Under the pieces are notes generated by a model that was given only the letters and a program-made list of their open reading frames with translations, did no database searches and was not told the origin of the DNA. A stretch of 64,000 nt of DNA from Methylocaldum marinum (lineage in GTDB: Bacteria; Pseudomonadota; Gammaproteobacteria; Methylococcales; Methylococcaceae): positions 3,448,395 through 3,512,394 of the forward strand of contig NZ_AP017928.1 of assembly GCF_003584645.1 (NCBI RefSeq), in the 5' to 3' direction. Positions 1-9,476 of this stretch are shown piece after piece. Positions within the stretch are counted from its first letter, which is position 1. Each line of letters begins with the position of its first letter. Position numbers and translations under genes: made by a program.

Positions 1-1
1 G

Positions 2-637
2 CGCACCGGGCTGCCGGTGCTGTTCCTCGCCTGGCGGGATGCCGGGGATATCGGGCGGATCATGCAACTCATGGGCGAGGTTTTCGACCGGCGAGAGCGT
101 GCCGACGCCTATACGCGCTACTTCGACGGCGTGCTGGAACGGGTTCGGACGGCGGTCGCCGGTGTCCCCACGGAACAAAGACCCAAGGTCCTCTACTTCA
201 GTCTCAAGACGCTGACACAGCCCCATCTGATCGCCGACTGGTGGATCCAGGCGGCGGGCGGCATCAGCGTCACCGCCGACGGCCGCCGTACCGAGAGCGT
301 GAGATTCACGCCCGAGCAAGTATTTGCCTGGGATCCCGATGTGCTCATTGTCTCTTCCCCGGAAGAACTGGCTCAAATTCGCCACGACGCGCGCTTTCGC
401 CGGCTCCGCGCCGTACGCGAGCGAAAAATTCACGCCATCCCGGCGGGCGTACACCCGTGGGGGCACCGTACCGCGGAGCAGCCGTTGACCGTGCTATGGG
501 CGGCCGGGCTGTTCCACCCGTCACTTTTCCCGGGGCTGAACATGACAGCCGAAATCAAAGACTTTTACCGCCGGTTCTTCGACTATCCGCTCTCGGACCG
601 GCAGGCGGAGGAAATACTTCATGGCAATCCGAAATGA
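2..637 (+). CDS. ABC transporter substrate-binding protein, C-terminal part (TroA/BtuF/FepB fold)
   Basis: The frame is open to the left window edge, so the start is missing and only about 211 residues of the C-terminal lobe are seen. Motifs such as VFAWDPDVLIVSS and the LRAVRERKIHAIPAGVHPWG stretch are typical of periplasmic binding proteins serving FecCD-type importers of siderophores, haem, cobalamin or, in the MolBCA case, molybdate. The matching permease and ATPase lie downstream (2171-3990), so this is probably the periplasmic receptor of the same system. Its 3' end overlaps the next reading frame by 17 bases. The position beside nif and mod genes makes iron or molybdenum plausible cargo, but the sequence does not settle the substrate. 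Confidence 0.8.
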   Translation, partial: RTGLPVLFLAWRDAGDIGRIMQLMGEVFDRRERADAYTRYFDGVLERVRTAVAGVPTEQRPKVLYFSLKTLTQPHLIADWWIQAAGGISVTADGRRTESVRFTPEQVFAWDPDVLIVSSPEELAQIRHDARFRRLRAVRERKIHAIPAGVHPWGHRTAEQPLTVLWAAGLFHPSLFPGLNMTAEIKDFYRRFFDYPLSDRQAEEILHGNPK

Positions 638-950
638 TATGAAACCCGGAATGCGATTCGGGCTCTCCGGTTGCGGAGCCGGCCTGGAGGCCGCCGATCC
701 CGACGATTGGATCGAGTTGGCCGAACGGGCCGAACGACTGGGCTTTTCCTCGCTGTGGATCAACGAGGAACATTTTCAGCGCAGGGATCATACGAGTGGT
801 GGCAGGCATTGCCTGTCTCCCCTGATCGTGGCGGCGGCGATGGCGGCGCGTACCCGGCACATCCGGATCGGTTTTTCGGTGCTGCTGCAACGCTCGCTGG
901 AGCGGCTGTCCTTTGAAGTCATGCCCCGCCTCCAAACCGCTACACCCTAG
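621..950 (+). pseudogene. N-terminal fragment of a luciferase-like (LLM) flavin monooxygenase
   Basis: The 109-residue product looks like the first third of a bacterial luciferase-family monooxygenase: residues about 25-90 read through the first beta-alpha units, with the family-like stretches LAERAERLGFSSLWINEEHF and TRHIRIGFSVLL. The homology stops after the SFEVMPR stretch and the frame ends nine codons later, where a normal member would continue for more than 200 residues. A full-length LLM gene follows 11 bases downstream. This is probably a truncated paralogue left by deletion; a small functional protein is possible but less likely. It starts inside the 3' end of the binding-protein gene. 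Confidence 0.65.
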
Positions 951-961
951 GCAAGAAACCT

Positions 962-1939
962 ATGAACTTCGGAATTTTCTGCTTCTACGAAAATTATGAC
1001 GGCGACTACGCCAAGGTACTGGCCGCTCAATCCACGCTGGTGCAGCATGCCGAGGAACTGGGCTTTCAGGAAGCCTGGGTCGCCGAGCATCACTTCACCG
1101 ACTTTGGCGTCAGTCCATCCATCCTGCTGTTGCTGGCCCATCTGTCCGGGGTCACGAAGCGCATTCGTTTGGGCACCGCGGCGCTCTTGTTACCGTTTTA
1201 CGATCCCATCAAGCTGGCCGAGGACATCGCCACCCTCGATCATTTGAGCGGCGGCAGGCTCAATCTGGGCGTCGCACAGGGCGGCCCGTTTCCCCTGCAA
1301 AACAAGCATTTCAAGGTGCCGCCGGAAAGCGCCCGGACGAAGATGCTGGAAGCCCTCGAACTCATCGTCCGGCTGCTCGGCACCGATAAGGTCAGCCACT
1401 CCGGACCCCATTTTCAGATCGAGGGCGTTACCACTCACCCGAAACCGCTGCAATGCCCGATACCCGTGTTCCTGGCATCGCAAAATCCCGCGGCCGTGCA
1501 TCATGCCGCGGACCGCGGTTACGGGCTCCTCGGGGGTCAAGGTGCAACCACCGATAAGCTCAAGGCAACCCTCGCCCACTATCGCGTAATCAATCCCTCG
1601 TTGCCCAAGCCGCTCACCCTGCTTCGAACCTTTTTCGTCGCCAAAACCCGGAAGGCCGCCTTGGCGGTGGCGCTGCCCTCGATCCGGCGTTTCCGGGAAA
1701 GGATGAGAAGCATGCTCAGCGACAATGGCGAGCCTGGCGAAAGCGGCGTTACGGTCAACATGGATCGGCTTCTGGAAAACGCGCTGATCGGCGATGTGGC
1801 GGAATGCCGGGACAAGATACAAAGACTCCGGGACGAACTGGATCTGAACAGCCTGGTGTTGAAACCCGCCGCCAACGATCCCGCCGCCAACCGGTACAGC
1901 CTGTCGCTGTTCGGCGATGAGGTCATGCCTTATGTGTAG
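962..1939 (+). CDS. LLM-class flavin-dependent monooxygenase
   Basis: A complete 325-residue member of the bacterial luciferase-like family. It shows the expected opening (MNFGIFCFYENYDGD), the LGFQEAWVAEHHF helix, the IRLGTAALLLPFYDPIKLAEDIATLD segment and LSGGRLNLGVAQG, all typical of the FMN-binding TIM barrel. Family enzymes use reduced FMN and O2 to oxidise substrates such as alkanesulfonates or long-chain aldehydes; the substrate here cannot be read from sequence. It sits inside an ABC importer operon, so it may act on an imported organic ligand, for instance a metal chelator, but that is inference. The last bases overlap the next small frame. Confidence 0.85.
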   Translation: MNFGIFCFYENYDGDYAKVLAAQSTLVQHAEELGFQEAWVAEHHFTDFGVSPSILLLLAHLSGVTKRIRLGTAALLLPFYDPIKLAEDIATLDHLSGGRLNLGVAQGGPFPLQNKHFKVPPESARTKMLEALELIVRLLGTDKVSHSGPHFQIEGVTTHPKPLQCPIPVFLASQNPAAVHHAADRGYGLLGGQGATTDKLKATLAHYRVINPSLPKPLTLLRTFFVAKTRKAALAVALPSIRRFRERMRSMLSDNGEPGESGVTVNMDRLLENALIGDVAECRDKIQRLRDELDLNSLVLKPAANDPAANRYSLSLFGDEVMPYV

Positions 1940-2174
1940 ACATCCGGTTTCCCTTCCACGCGGAAAACATGCGTATTCCTTCATCCTGATCGTGTGCCTG
2001 GTCTACCTGACGACGGCAAGCGCCCTTGGCCGCGAAATCGGTGAAACGCCGGCCCATCAGCTCTACCCGGAACGTTATCCTTTGAACCTGTCCAGCGAGA
2101 TCAAAAGCTTCTACCGCCTGTTTCTGCAACTCGATCTGGATGACGTCCGGATCAAGGAAATCCTGGGTTCATGA
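1917..2174 (+). CDS. Small exported protein resembling the tail of the upstream binding protein
   Basis: Up to 85 residues; ATG 1917 and ATG 1932 are both possible starts. A basic N-terminus is followed by a hydrophobic segment (YSFILIVCLVYLTTASA) that looks like a signal peptide. The rest matches the extreme C-terminus of the binding protein at 2-637: LNLSSEIKSFYRLF here against LNMTAEIKDFYRRF there, and VRIKEILGS against QAEEILHG. It therefore looks like a binding protein reduced to signal peptide plus tail. It ends in a four-base ATGA overlap with the permease gene, so it may survive because it couples translation. It could be a remnant or a true small accessory subunit. Confidence 0.55.
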   Translation: MRSCLMCRHPVSLPRGKHAYSFILIVCLVYLTTASALGREIGETPAHQLYPERYPLNLSSEIKSFYRLFLQLDLDDVRIKEILGS

Positions 2175-3181
2175 TCGCGGACTATCGCTTGGCGGGATTG
2201 CTGCTCCTGCTCATTCTGATGTCGATGCTGTCCCTGACCCTGGGCCGCTATCCCATAGCGCTGCCCGAACTGGTACAGGTGCTGGCGGGCCTCGGCAGCG
2301 GGCAAGTCGCGGACGAAGGACAGCAAGTTCTGCGCAATGTGCTGCTCGAGATCCGGCTGCCCCGCATCCTGGCGGCGATCCTGGTGGGCGCGGGGCTGTC
2401 GGCTTCCGGCGCCGCCTTTCAGGCGGTCTTCGTGAATCCGCTGGTCTCGCCGGGGCTGCTCGGGGTGCTGGCCGGCGGTTCTTTCGGCGCGGCGCTGGGC
2501 ATGATCGTCTCCGACCACTGGCTGGTGGTACAAGTCAGCGCCTTCCTCTTCGGCCTGCTCGCGGTGCTGATCGCCCTCGGCATCGTCCGCGTCTACCGCA
2601 GCGAATCCCTGCTCATGCTGGTGCTCGGCGGCATCATCAGCAGCGGGTTATTCACCGCCTTGCTGTCGATCGTCAAATATCTCGCCGATCCCTACAACCA
2701 ACTGCCCGCCATCGTCTACTGGCTGATGGGCAATCTGTCCAACGCGGAGCTGTCGGTAGTGCTGACCTTGGCGCTGCCCATGCTGGCCGGCATCCTGCTC
2801 CTGGTGCTCTACGCCCGGCACATGAACGTGCTCAGCATGGGTGACGAGGAGGCGCGGTCCCTGGGTATCGACACGCGACGCGTGCGGCTCGTGATCATTC
2901 TCGCCGCCACCTTGATCAGCGCGCTCACCGTGGTGATGGCGGGGATGATCGGCTGGATCGGTCTCATCGTCCCGCACATCGCGCGAATGATCGTGGGACC
3001 CGAAAATGGACGTCTGATACCGGCCAGCGCCCTGCTGGGCGGGATCTTCCTGCTGCTGGTGGACGACCTGGCGCGCAACCTCTTTACCGTGGAAATCCCC
3101 ATCGGCGTGCTCAGCGAATTGCTCGGCATCCCCATATTCATCCTGGTACTGCGCAATGCCCGCAAGGGCTGGAGTGCATGA
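2171..3181 (+). CDS. FecCD-family ABC importer permease
   Basis: The product has 336 residues and about ten hydrophobic segments. It shows the hallmarks of the BtuC/FhuB/FecCD family: LRLPRIL-like stretch (LLEIRLPRILAAILVGAGLSASGAAFQAVFVNPLVSPGLLG), the cytoplasmic coupling region GDEEARSLGIDTRR, and MIGWIGLIVPHIARMIVG near the C-terminus. It forms the inner-membrane channel for a metal-chelate or cofactor importer with the ATPase encoded next. Start ATG 2171 overlaps the preceding stop (ATGA) and its own stop overlaps the ATPase start (ATGA), so the genes are translationally coupled. Confidence 0.93.
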   Translation: MIADYRLAGLLLLLILMSMLSLTLGRYPIALPELVQVLAGLGSGQVADEGQQVLRNVLLEIRLPRILAAILVGAGLSASGAAFQAVFVNPLVSPGLLGVLAGGSFGAALGMIVSDHWLVVQVSAFLFGLLAVLIALGIVRVYRSESLLMLVLGGIISSGLFTALLSIVKYLADPYNQLPAIVYWLMGNLSNAELSVVLTLALPMLAGILLLVLYARHMNVLSMGDEEARSLGIDTRRVRLVIILAATLISALTVVMAGMIGWIGLIVPHIARMIVGPENGRLIPASALLGGIFLLLVDDLARNLFTVEIPIGVLSELLGIPIFILVLRNARKGWSA

Positions 3182-3990
3182 TGGCGCTGGAAGCCCGGAA
3201 CATCGTGTTCGGCTATGGCGACCGCGAGGTGCTGAGCGGGGTTTCGGTCCAGGTCGAGGCGGGAAAAGTGGTGTCACTGCTGGGACCGAACGGCACCGGC
3301 AAGAGCACGCTGCTCAAGATCCTGCTGGGCATCAAGCGGCCGGCGAAAGGCGAGGTTCGCCTGGACGGCACGCCGCTCGCACGCATTGCACCCCGTGAAT
3401 ACGCCCGCAGCGTGGCCTATGTACCGCAACTTCATAACGCCACTTTTCCCTATACCGTGTTCGACGTGGTGCTCATGGGCCGAATGCCGCACACGGGCTT
3501 TTTCTCGGGCTATCCGAAGCGAGACCGCCAGCTTGCCGAAGAGGCACTGGAGCGGCTCTCTCTCGGCCATCTCAAGACGCGGCCGTATTTGGAAATCAGC
3601 GGCGGCGAACGCCAACTGGCCCTCATCGCCCGCGCGCTGGCCCAGGAAGCGCGGATCTTCATCCTCGACGAACCGGTCGGCGGACTCGATTACGGCAATC
3701 AGCTGCGTCTCCTGGAGCGCATTCGCGCTCTTGCCCGGGAAGGCTATGCGTTCATCCAGTCCACCCATTTTCCGGAGCACGCCCTGCTGGTTTCGGACCG
3801 CGTGCTGCTGCTGAACGGTGGACGGATCGTCGCCGAAGGAAATCCCGTCGACGTGATCACCCCCGAAAACATTTACCGGCTTTATGGCGTGGAGGTGGAT
3901 ATGGTGCGCCTTGGCGACGCGTATTCCGCGTGTGTACCCAGATTCTGCGCGGACCGGTCCCGCGAACACCGGTTTGCCCGCAAAAAATAG
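3178..3990 (+). CDS. ABC importer ATP-binding protein (FecE/BtuD type)
   Basis: A 270-residue nucleotide-binding subunit. Visible motifs are Walker A GPNGTGKST, a Q-loop around AYVPQLHNA, signature ISGGERQ, Walker B IFILDEPVGGLD and the switch histidine in QSTHFPEH. It energises the permease encoded directly upstream. The start at 3178 overlaps the permease stop; a second ATG at 3181 is equally possible. The last 40 or so residues are polar and poorly conserved. The operon appears to end here: the next 420 bases are non-coding and hold the nifH upstream region. Confidence 0.93.
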   Translation: MMALEARNIVFGYGDREVLSGVSVQVEAGKVVSLLGPNGTGKSTLLKILLGIKRPAKGEVRLDGTPLARIAPREYARSVAYVPQLHNATFPYTVFDVVLMGRMPHTGFFSGYPKRDRQLAEEALERLSLGHLKTRPYLEISGGERQLALIARALAQEARIFILDEPVGGLDYGNQLRLLERIRALAREGYAFIQSTHFPEHALLVSDRVLLLNGGRIVAEGNPVDVITPENIYRLYGVEVDMVRLGDAYSACVPRFCADRSREHRFARKK

Positions 3991-4220
3991 GATCGCCGAA
4001 ATACAAACGGCTTGTTCCGGCTGATCTAAACAGTCGATTTCCGCTTGCCGGATAACAGGTCGAAACCCATCGCGGCGACAGTTTCACATGCGCCAAAACA
4101 GTGCGGATCAGCGCACTTTCCCATATAAAAAGTAAGGTTTAAGTGCATCCCCTTTCCACGCAAATTTCCACGATTCAGACATTTCATTTGAATTCAGTGG
4201 GTTACAAAACATCGCCAGCC

Positions 4221-4236
4221 TGGTATGAATCTTGGT
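4221..4236 (+). promoter_or_regulatory. Weak sigma-54 (-24/-12) promoter candidate for nifH
   Basis: TGGTATGAATCTTGG has GG-N10-GG spacing like a sigma-54 promoter, but the -12 element should be GC, not GG, so the match is imperfect. It lies about 180 bases before the nifH start. I see no TGT-N10-ACA NifA site upstream between 3991 and 4220. The rest of this intergenic region (3991-4412) holds no recognisable gene. Confidence 0.25.
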
Positions 4237-4257
4237 TATATACAATAGGATATAACG
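4234..4257 (+). promoter_or_regulatory. Candidate ModE box upstream of nifH
   Basis: The site reads GGTTAT-N12-ATAACG. The E. coli modA operator, as I recall it, is CGTTAT-N12-ATAACG, so 11 of 12 half-site bases and the spacing agree. The inner bases extend the dyad (GTTATAT and ATATAAC). It overlaps the last bases of the weak -24/-12 candidate, which would let molybdate-bound ModE affect nifH transcription. A modE gene is present at 11975-12790. Confidence 0.55.
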
Positions 4258-4328
4258 ATTAGCCGCCTTCATCGTCCCGGATCACGGGCGCGGCCTCGGC
4301 CGACCGAAAAGGGACCACGCTTCGGTGA

Positions 4329-5294
<966 letters not shown>

Positions 5295-5659
5295 GCCGGG
5301 ACGGCGCGCTCCTGGATAAGATGGCGACACCGGCTTCGGTCTGTCGCCACGGGAGCGGATCGTCCTTGAAAACTAGAGCGTTTTTCACCGCGGTTTAGAG
5401 CCAATACGTAGGTTGGCAATCCTTTGCCGACAAAGCTCCTCGCTAACGGCATACGTCGGCAAAGGATTGCCGACCTACTTCGGGTGCTGCGCCAAACCGG
5501 AAAATGCTCTCGCCGAGCGATACGCGTGCGTCGCTCGGCTTACCTGTTCAGTCGGGTCCCGTGGCCGTTCACGTTGATGAGGCGGAGCCGCCTCGACGCT
5601 CGCCATGATGGGCCACCCTACTTGGACAAAACCGCCATTCACCTAAAAGGACCATTGCC
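5295..5659 (+). other. nifH-nifK gap where nifD would be expected
   Basis: These 365 bases lie between the nifH stop and the nifK start. In six frames I find no NifD-like residues, neither the start nor the C-terminus of the gene. The region contains the dispersed palindromic repeat at 5408-5478, a second short dyad around 5513-5540 (GCCGAGCGA / TCGCTCGGC), and the nifK ribosome-binding site AAAAGGA just before 5660. nifD (about 1.4-1.5 kb) has either been lost or dropped by assembly at the repeat. Confidence 0.8.
5408..5478. repeat. Dispersed palindromic repeat, family A, copy 1
   Basis: Two inward-facing arms: GTAGGTTGGCAATCC TTTGCCGAC and its near-perfect complement GTCGGCAAAG GATTGCCGACCTAC, separated by about 23 bases. 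Each arm also contains its own short dyad. Related copies occur at 34129, 38361, 38599, 45512 and 47016. Here it sits where nifD should be. Confidence 0.9.
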
Positions 5660-7219
5660 ATGCCACAAAACTCCAAACACGTGATCGACCATTTCAACCT
5701 GTTCCGCCAGCCCGAATACATCGAGATGTTCGAGAACAAGAAGCGGGAATTCGAATTCATGGAACCCGAAGATAAGGTCGCGGCAACCCGAGAATGGATG
5801 AAAACCGAGGAGTATCGCGACAAGAATTTCGCGCGTGAAGCCCTGGTCATCAATCCGTCCAAGGCCTGCCAGCCGCTGGGGGCGGTATTCGCCGCCCTCG
5901 GCTTCGAGGGCACCCTGCCCCTCGTCCACGGTTCCCAGGGCTGCGTGGCCTATTACCGCAGCCATTTGAGCCGCCATTTCAAGGAACCGGCGTCCTGCGT
6001 GTCGTCGTCCATGACCGAGGACGCCGCGGTGTTCGGGGGCCTGGGCAATATGATCGACGGCCTGGCCAATGCCTACAATCTGTACAAACCCAAGATGATC
6101 GCCGTGTCCACCACCTGCATGGCCGAGGTGATCGGCGACGATCTCAATGCCTTCATCAAGACGGCCAAGGAAAGAGGCAGCGTGCCGCCGGACTTCGAAG
6201 TGCCGTTCGCGCACACCCCGGCCTTCGTGGGCAGCCACATCACCGGCTACGACAATATGATGCGCGGCGTACTCCAGCACTTCTGGGACGGCAAGGCCGG
6301 CACCGAGGAGCCCTTGGCACGCGAACCCAGGGACTCGGTCAATATCATCGGCGGCTTCGACGGCTTCTCCGTGGGCAATCTTCGGGAAGTCCGGCGCATG
6401 CTCGAACTCATGAATGTCGACTTCACTATCCTCGGGGACAACAGCGACGTACTGGATACCCCGACCGACGGCGAATACCGCATGTTCGACGGCGGCACTA
6501 CCCAGGAACAGACCACCAACGCCCTGCACGCCAAGGCGACCATTTCCATGCAGGAATTCTGTACGGAAAAAACCCTGCCGTTCATTGCCGAACACGGGCA
6601 GGAAGTCATCGCGCTGAACCACCCGGTCGGGGTCGGCGCCACCGACGGATTTCTCATGGCGGTATCCCGCATCACCGGCAAACCCATCCCCGGGGCATTG
6701 GAGCGGGAGCGCGGACAACTGGTGGACGCCATCGCCGATTCTTCCGCCCATATCCACGGCAAATCCTTCGCCATCTACGGCGACCCGGATCTCTGCCTGG
6801 GACTCGCCGGATTCCTGCTGGAACTGGGCGCCGAACCGAAACATATCCTGTCGACCAACGGCAGCAAGGCCTGGGCGGAAAAGGTGGAAACCATGCTTTC
6901 GTATTCGCCCTTCGGCCAGAACTGTCATGTCTATCCCGGCAAGGATTTGTGGCACATGCGTTCGCTGCTGTTCACCGACCCGGTCGACTTCCTGATCGGC
7001 AACACCTACGGCAAATACCTCGAGCGCGATACCGGCACGCCCCTGATCCGCATCGGCTTCCCGGTCTTCGATCGCCATCACCACCATCGCTATCCGGTGT
7101 GGGGCTATCAGGGCGCGCTGAACGTGCTGGTCTGGATCCTGAACAAGATTTTCGACGACATGGACCGCAACACCATCGTGCCGTCCAAGACCGACTACAG
7201 CTTCGATATCATTCGTTGA
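5660..7219 (+). CDS. nifK: Nitrogenase molybdenum-iron protein beta chain NifK
   Basis: A 519-residue NifK. The P-cluster ligands fall at the same numbers as in Azotobacter NifK: Cys70 (SKACQPLG), Cys95 (GSQGCVAY) and Cys153 (STTCMAEV). Other family stretches are [33 protein letters not shown] and the C-terminal [17 protein letters not shown]. Reading to the end is uninterrupted and the start has a clear AAAAGGA site. The beta subunit needs NifD to form the alpha2beta2 tetramer that reduces N2, and no nifD is in this window, so the gene is intact but apparently orphaned. nifK-proximal genes such as nifT, nifY, nifE and nifN are not found downstream either. Confidence 0.97.
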   Translation: MPQNSKHVIDHFNLFRQPEYIEMFENKKREFEFMEPEDKVAATREWMKTEEYRDKNFAREALVINPSKACQPLGAVFAALGFEGTLPLVHGSQGCVAYYRSHLSRHFKEPASCVSSSMTEDAAVFGGLGNMIDGLANAYNLYKPKMIAVSTTCMAEVIGDDLNAFIKTAKERGSVPPDFEVPFAHTPAFVGSHITGYDNMMRGVLQHFWDGKAGTEEPLAREPRDSVNIIGGFDGFSVGNLREVRRMLELMNVDFTILGDNSDVLDTPTDGEYRMFDGGTTQEQTTNALHAKATISMQEFCTEKTLPFIAEHGQEVIALNHPVGVGATDGFLMAVSRITGKPIPGALERERGQLVDAIADSSAHIHGKSFAIYGDPDLCLGLAGFLLELGAEPKHILSTNGSKAWAEKVETMLSYSPFGQNCHVYPGKDLWHMRSLLFTDPVDFLIGNTYGKYLERDTGTPLIRIGFPVFDRHHHHRYPVWGYQGALNVLVWILNKIFDDMDRNTIVPSKTDYSFDIIR

Positions 7220-7364
7220 ACTTCTCCCGAGATCGGAAAAACTTCGGGACATTCGTTTCTCAATCGAGCTACTGTCGGGACAGGGACGACAGGGATGTCC
7301 CATTGCGTAGCTCGCAGCATTCCAGTATGACTGCGCACTCCATCATGATCAGGAGGTAATGATG

Positions 7365-7772
7365 ATGACCACCGAAAACGCTCAACTCACGGAACAGCAC
7401 ATCTCGAAAATGGTCCACCGCTTCTATGAACGCGCCATGGCCGATGACGGCCTGCGCCCGATATTCGAGGCGACGATACACGACTGGGATGCACATCACA
7501 GGGTCGTCGTGGATTTCTGGTCGCGTGTCCTGCTGAATACAGACCGCTATCGGGGCTCGCCCTATCCGCCGCACGCCGGCCTTCCCATTCGTTCTGAACA
7601 TTTCGACCGCTGGCTGACGCTGTTCCGGGAAGCGGCTCAGGAAGTCCTTCCGGCCGACGCAGCAGAACTGGCCATAGCTCGAGCCGAACACATGGCGGAA
7701 GCATTCAAGGCCGGCATGTTCCATGGCTTCGGAACCCCACTCAAGCCGAGGCTCGGCCATCCGGTCACGTAG
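7365..7772 (+). CDS. Group III truncated haemoglobin
   Basis: About 135 residues with the group III pattern: a distal-region FYERAMADDGLRPIFEA (Tyr at B10), WDAHHRVVVDFWSRVLLNTDRYRG, and the proximal-His region LPIRSEHFDRWLTLF. Such proteins bind O2 or NO in the cytoplasm. Three in-frame ATGs follow AGGAGG (7359, 7362, 7365); 7365 gives the best spacing. It lies 145 bases after nifK on the same strand and may protect nitrogenase from O2 or NO, which is inference from position. Automatic annotation sometimes mislabels this family as a translocase subunit. Confidence 0.85.
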   Translation: MTTENAQLTEQHISKMVHRFYERAMADDGLRPIFEATIHDWDAHHRVVVDFWSRVLLNTDRYRGSPYPPHAGLPIRSEHFDRWLTLFREAAQEVLPADAAELAIARAEHMAEAFKAGMFHGFGTPLKPRLGHPVT

Positions 7773-7821
7773 GCGTCGATCTCGACGCCCGAGCGGAGGA
7801 TGCCGGAGCCGTCGAAATCCT

Positions 7822-7937
7822 TAGGGAAGCTCTGAAAAAGTGGATTCCGTTCATGCCCTTCCACGGACTTGTCGTAAGCCAAGTCGAAGGGCTGAGGGCA
7901 AATGGCCTACCAGGATAGGCACTTTCAGAGCTTCCTT
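7822..7937. repeat. MITE-like inverted repeat (GGAAGCTCTGAA ends)
   Basis: The left end GGAAGCTCTGAAAAAGTG (from 7825) is matched in reverse by CACTTTCAGAGCTTCC (7920-7935), enclosing about 80 bases of non-coding sequence. The same end sequence appears once more at 20642. The right arm contains the stop codon and last codons of the minus-strand modC-like gene. Confidence 0.75.
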
Positions 7938-9160
7938 AGATTTTTACCCGGCCATCGCTGCATCCAATCATGGCGGGAACGTTGGCCGATTCCGCCGACG
8001 TCGTGAAAGGAATGGCCATTAAGTCCGGCGCTCTTAGCGGTGCGGAGAAGCCGCCGGGCAGCGGCCGAACAGTCGGATATCATATCCGCCGCGAGAAAGC
8101 TGAACGCCTGCGTCTTGGCGAGACAGTAAACCGTATCGCCTTCGCCGATGTTCATTGCGGCAAAAGCCCGCCGGGTAATCTCGGCGATCAGGGTCGTGCC
8201 GACGTCGATTTGGATCACCACGCGATCTTCCCGCGGAATCACGGCACACACCCTACCTTTGATCTGATTTTGAATGGAGATGCCTTTTACCGGCTGGGTG
8301 GACAACGCAATGTCGCTCGGTCGCAAACTGACGTAATAGGTACTCCCGCAGTGGGCAAGAGGCGTGTACGGTAAGATCAGGGGCAAGCCGAAGAACCTCC
8401 CCAAAGTGCAGCCGTGCACGGAGTCATGACTCAGAATCGTCACCGGCAAGATGTTCCCGACTGTGGAAAGCCCTGCTGTGTGTAGCGGGACTTGTTCGCG
8501 CGCCAGTTCGCTCAGAAAACCAGATGCCAGCACTTTTCCCCCGCTCATCAGGATGAGAACGTCGCTCAAGTGGAGGAGTTCGCCCAAGGCATGGCTGGAC
8601 TGGACGACTCTCAAGCCATGCTTCTCAATCGCAAACCGGAGAAGATCCAGAATTTTCTCTCGCCGCGTTTGCTCGATAGCCGACAACATATCATCCAGAA
8701 GCAGCACCTTAGGCGAACTCAACAAAGCCTTTCCGAGCACCACCCGCTGTCGTTCGCCGGCGGAAAGATTTCGAGCGCGAAAACGAAGCAGTTCCGTCAA
8801 AGCCAGGAGCTGAGCGATATCCGGTAAAGCGAAATAAGGACGAGGAGCTCTACTTTGGGATTCACCGTCCAGCAAGTTTTCTCTCACCGTGCGCGTGGCA
8901 TCGAGCGGGCTGCCCTGGGAACACAAAGCAATCAATCCGTCTTCGGAAAGCCTGTTGATCCGGTTTCGGCTATCGAAAAGCACCTCACCGTCCAATGAGA
9001 CGTATCCCCAATCCGGCGAACAATGGCCGGCCAGACACTTCAAGAGGCGCGATTTTCCCGCTCCGGATGGCCCGAAAAGCCCCGCCGATTTCTGGTTCAG
9101 CCTTAACTGCGCGCGAATAGGAGAACTATCCCGCGATAGCGTTATATCAACATCCAACAT
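7925..9160 (-). CDS. Stand-alone ModC-like ATP-binding protein
   Basis: A 411-residue ABC ATPase with the ModC layout: Walker A GPSGAGKS (residues 30-37), signature LSAGERQ, Walker B VLLLDD, switch His in VQSSHALGE, then a C-terminal TOBE/Mop-like domain (SIQNQIKGRV, LIAEITRRAF). The second ModC at 14451 shares phrases such as SIQNQ, AEITRRA/AEITPRA and YCL-KT--FS. Walker B ends in Asp-Asp where the catalytic Glu is expected. No permease or binding protein sits next to it. The last 60 or so residues run past the normal ModC end into the repeat at 7822-7937, so the C-terminus is probably not native. It could support the modB encoded downstream, or be decaying. Confidence 0.8.
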   Translation of the reverse strand: MLDVDITLSRDSSPIRAQLRLNQKSAGLFGPSGAGKSRLLKCLAGHCSPDWGYVSLDGEVLFDSRNRINRLSEDGLIALCSQGSPLDATRTVRENLLDGESQSRAPRPYFALPDIAQLLALTELLRFRARNLSAGERQRVVLGKALLSSPKVLLLDDMLSAIEQTRREKILDLLRFAIEKHGLRVVQSSHALGELLHLSDVLILMSGGKVLASGFLSELAREQVPLHTAGLSTVGNILPVTILSHDSVHGCTLGRFFGLPLILPYTPLAHCGSTYYVSLRPSDIALSTQPVKGISIQNQIKGRVCAVIPREDRVVIQIDVGTTLIAEITRRAFAAMNIGEGDTVYCLAKTQAFSFLAADMISDCSAAARRLLRTAKSAGLNGHSFHDVGGIGQRSRHDWMQRWPGKNLRKL

Positions 9161-9266
9161 GGTCCATCCGATTGCATGAAATGTGACAAAAAACTCGTTT
9201 TTATTCGAAAGTCGACATTGCTTTGGCTACGACATTCGTCCGACGCGCGCGTTTGAGCCCCGCATA

Positions 9267-9290
9267 CGATATATATATATATCCATAACG
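9267..9290 (+). promoter_or_regulatory. Candidate ModE box 1, between modC-like gene and mod operon
   Basis: CGATAT-N12-ATAACG differs at one half-site base from the E. coli ModE pattern CGTTAT-N12-ATAACG. It lies 107 bases before the minus-strand modC-like start and about 360 bases before the plus-strand barrel gene, so it could serve either. The spacer is an AT dinucleotide run, which weakens the case slightly. Confidence 0.45.
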
Positions 9291-9452
9291 CTATGCGGTC
9301 AGGAACCGCAAGTATGACCGAAAGCGCCTTCCTGGAACGCTCTACAACATACGTGCCATATTTCTCGCCCACGGCGGCTAGCACGCCCTAGTTGCCGGCT
9401 TAGGAGCACTGATTCAGCCACGTTACACATGGCCTCGTTCTTGCTTACACAT

Positions 9453-9476
9453 CTATATAACGTATTAAACATAACG
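9453..9476 (+). promoter_or_regulatory. Candidate ModE box 2 upstream of barrel-mod operon
   Basis: CTATAT-N12-ATAACG has one perfect half-site and two mismatches in the other. The spacer contains a second ATAACG-like word (TATATAACG), giving tandem half-sites. It is 176 bases before the plus-strand gene at 9652. The rest of 9161-9651 shows no gene. Confidence 0.3.

Noticed and set aside
5408..5432. TTGGCAATCCTTTGCC in the repeat before nifK as a sigma-54 promoter
   Set aside because: The GG to GC spacing is nine bases, not ten, and the same words recur at unrelated loci as part of a repeat.
5639..7303. Long open frame (554 codons) antisense to nifK
   Set aside because: It is the complement of an unmistakable NifK and its translation resembles no protein; high GC keeps antisense frames open.
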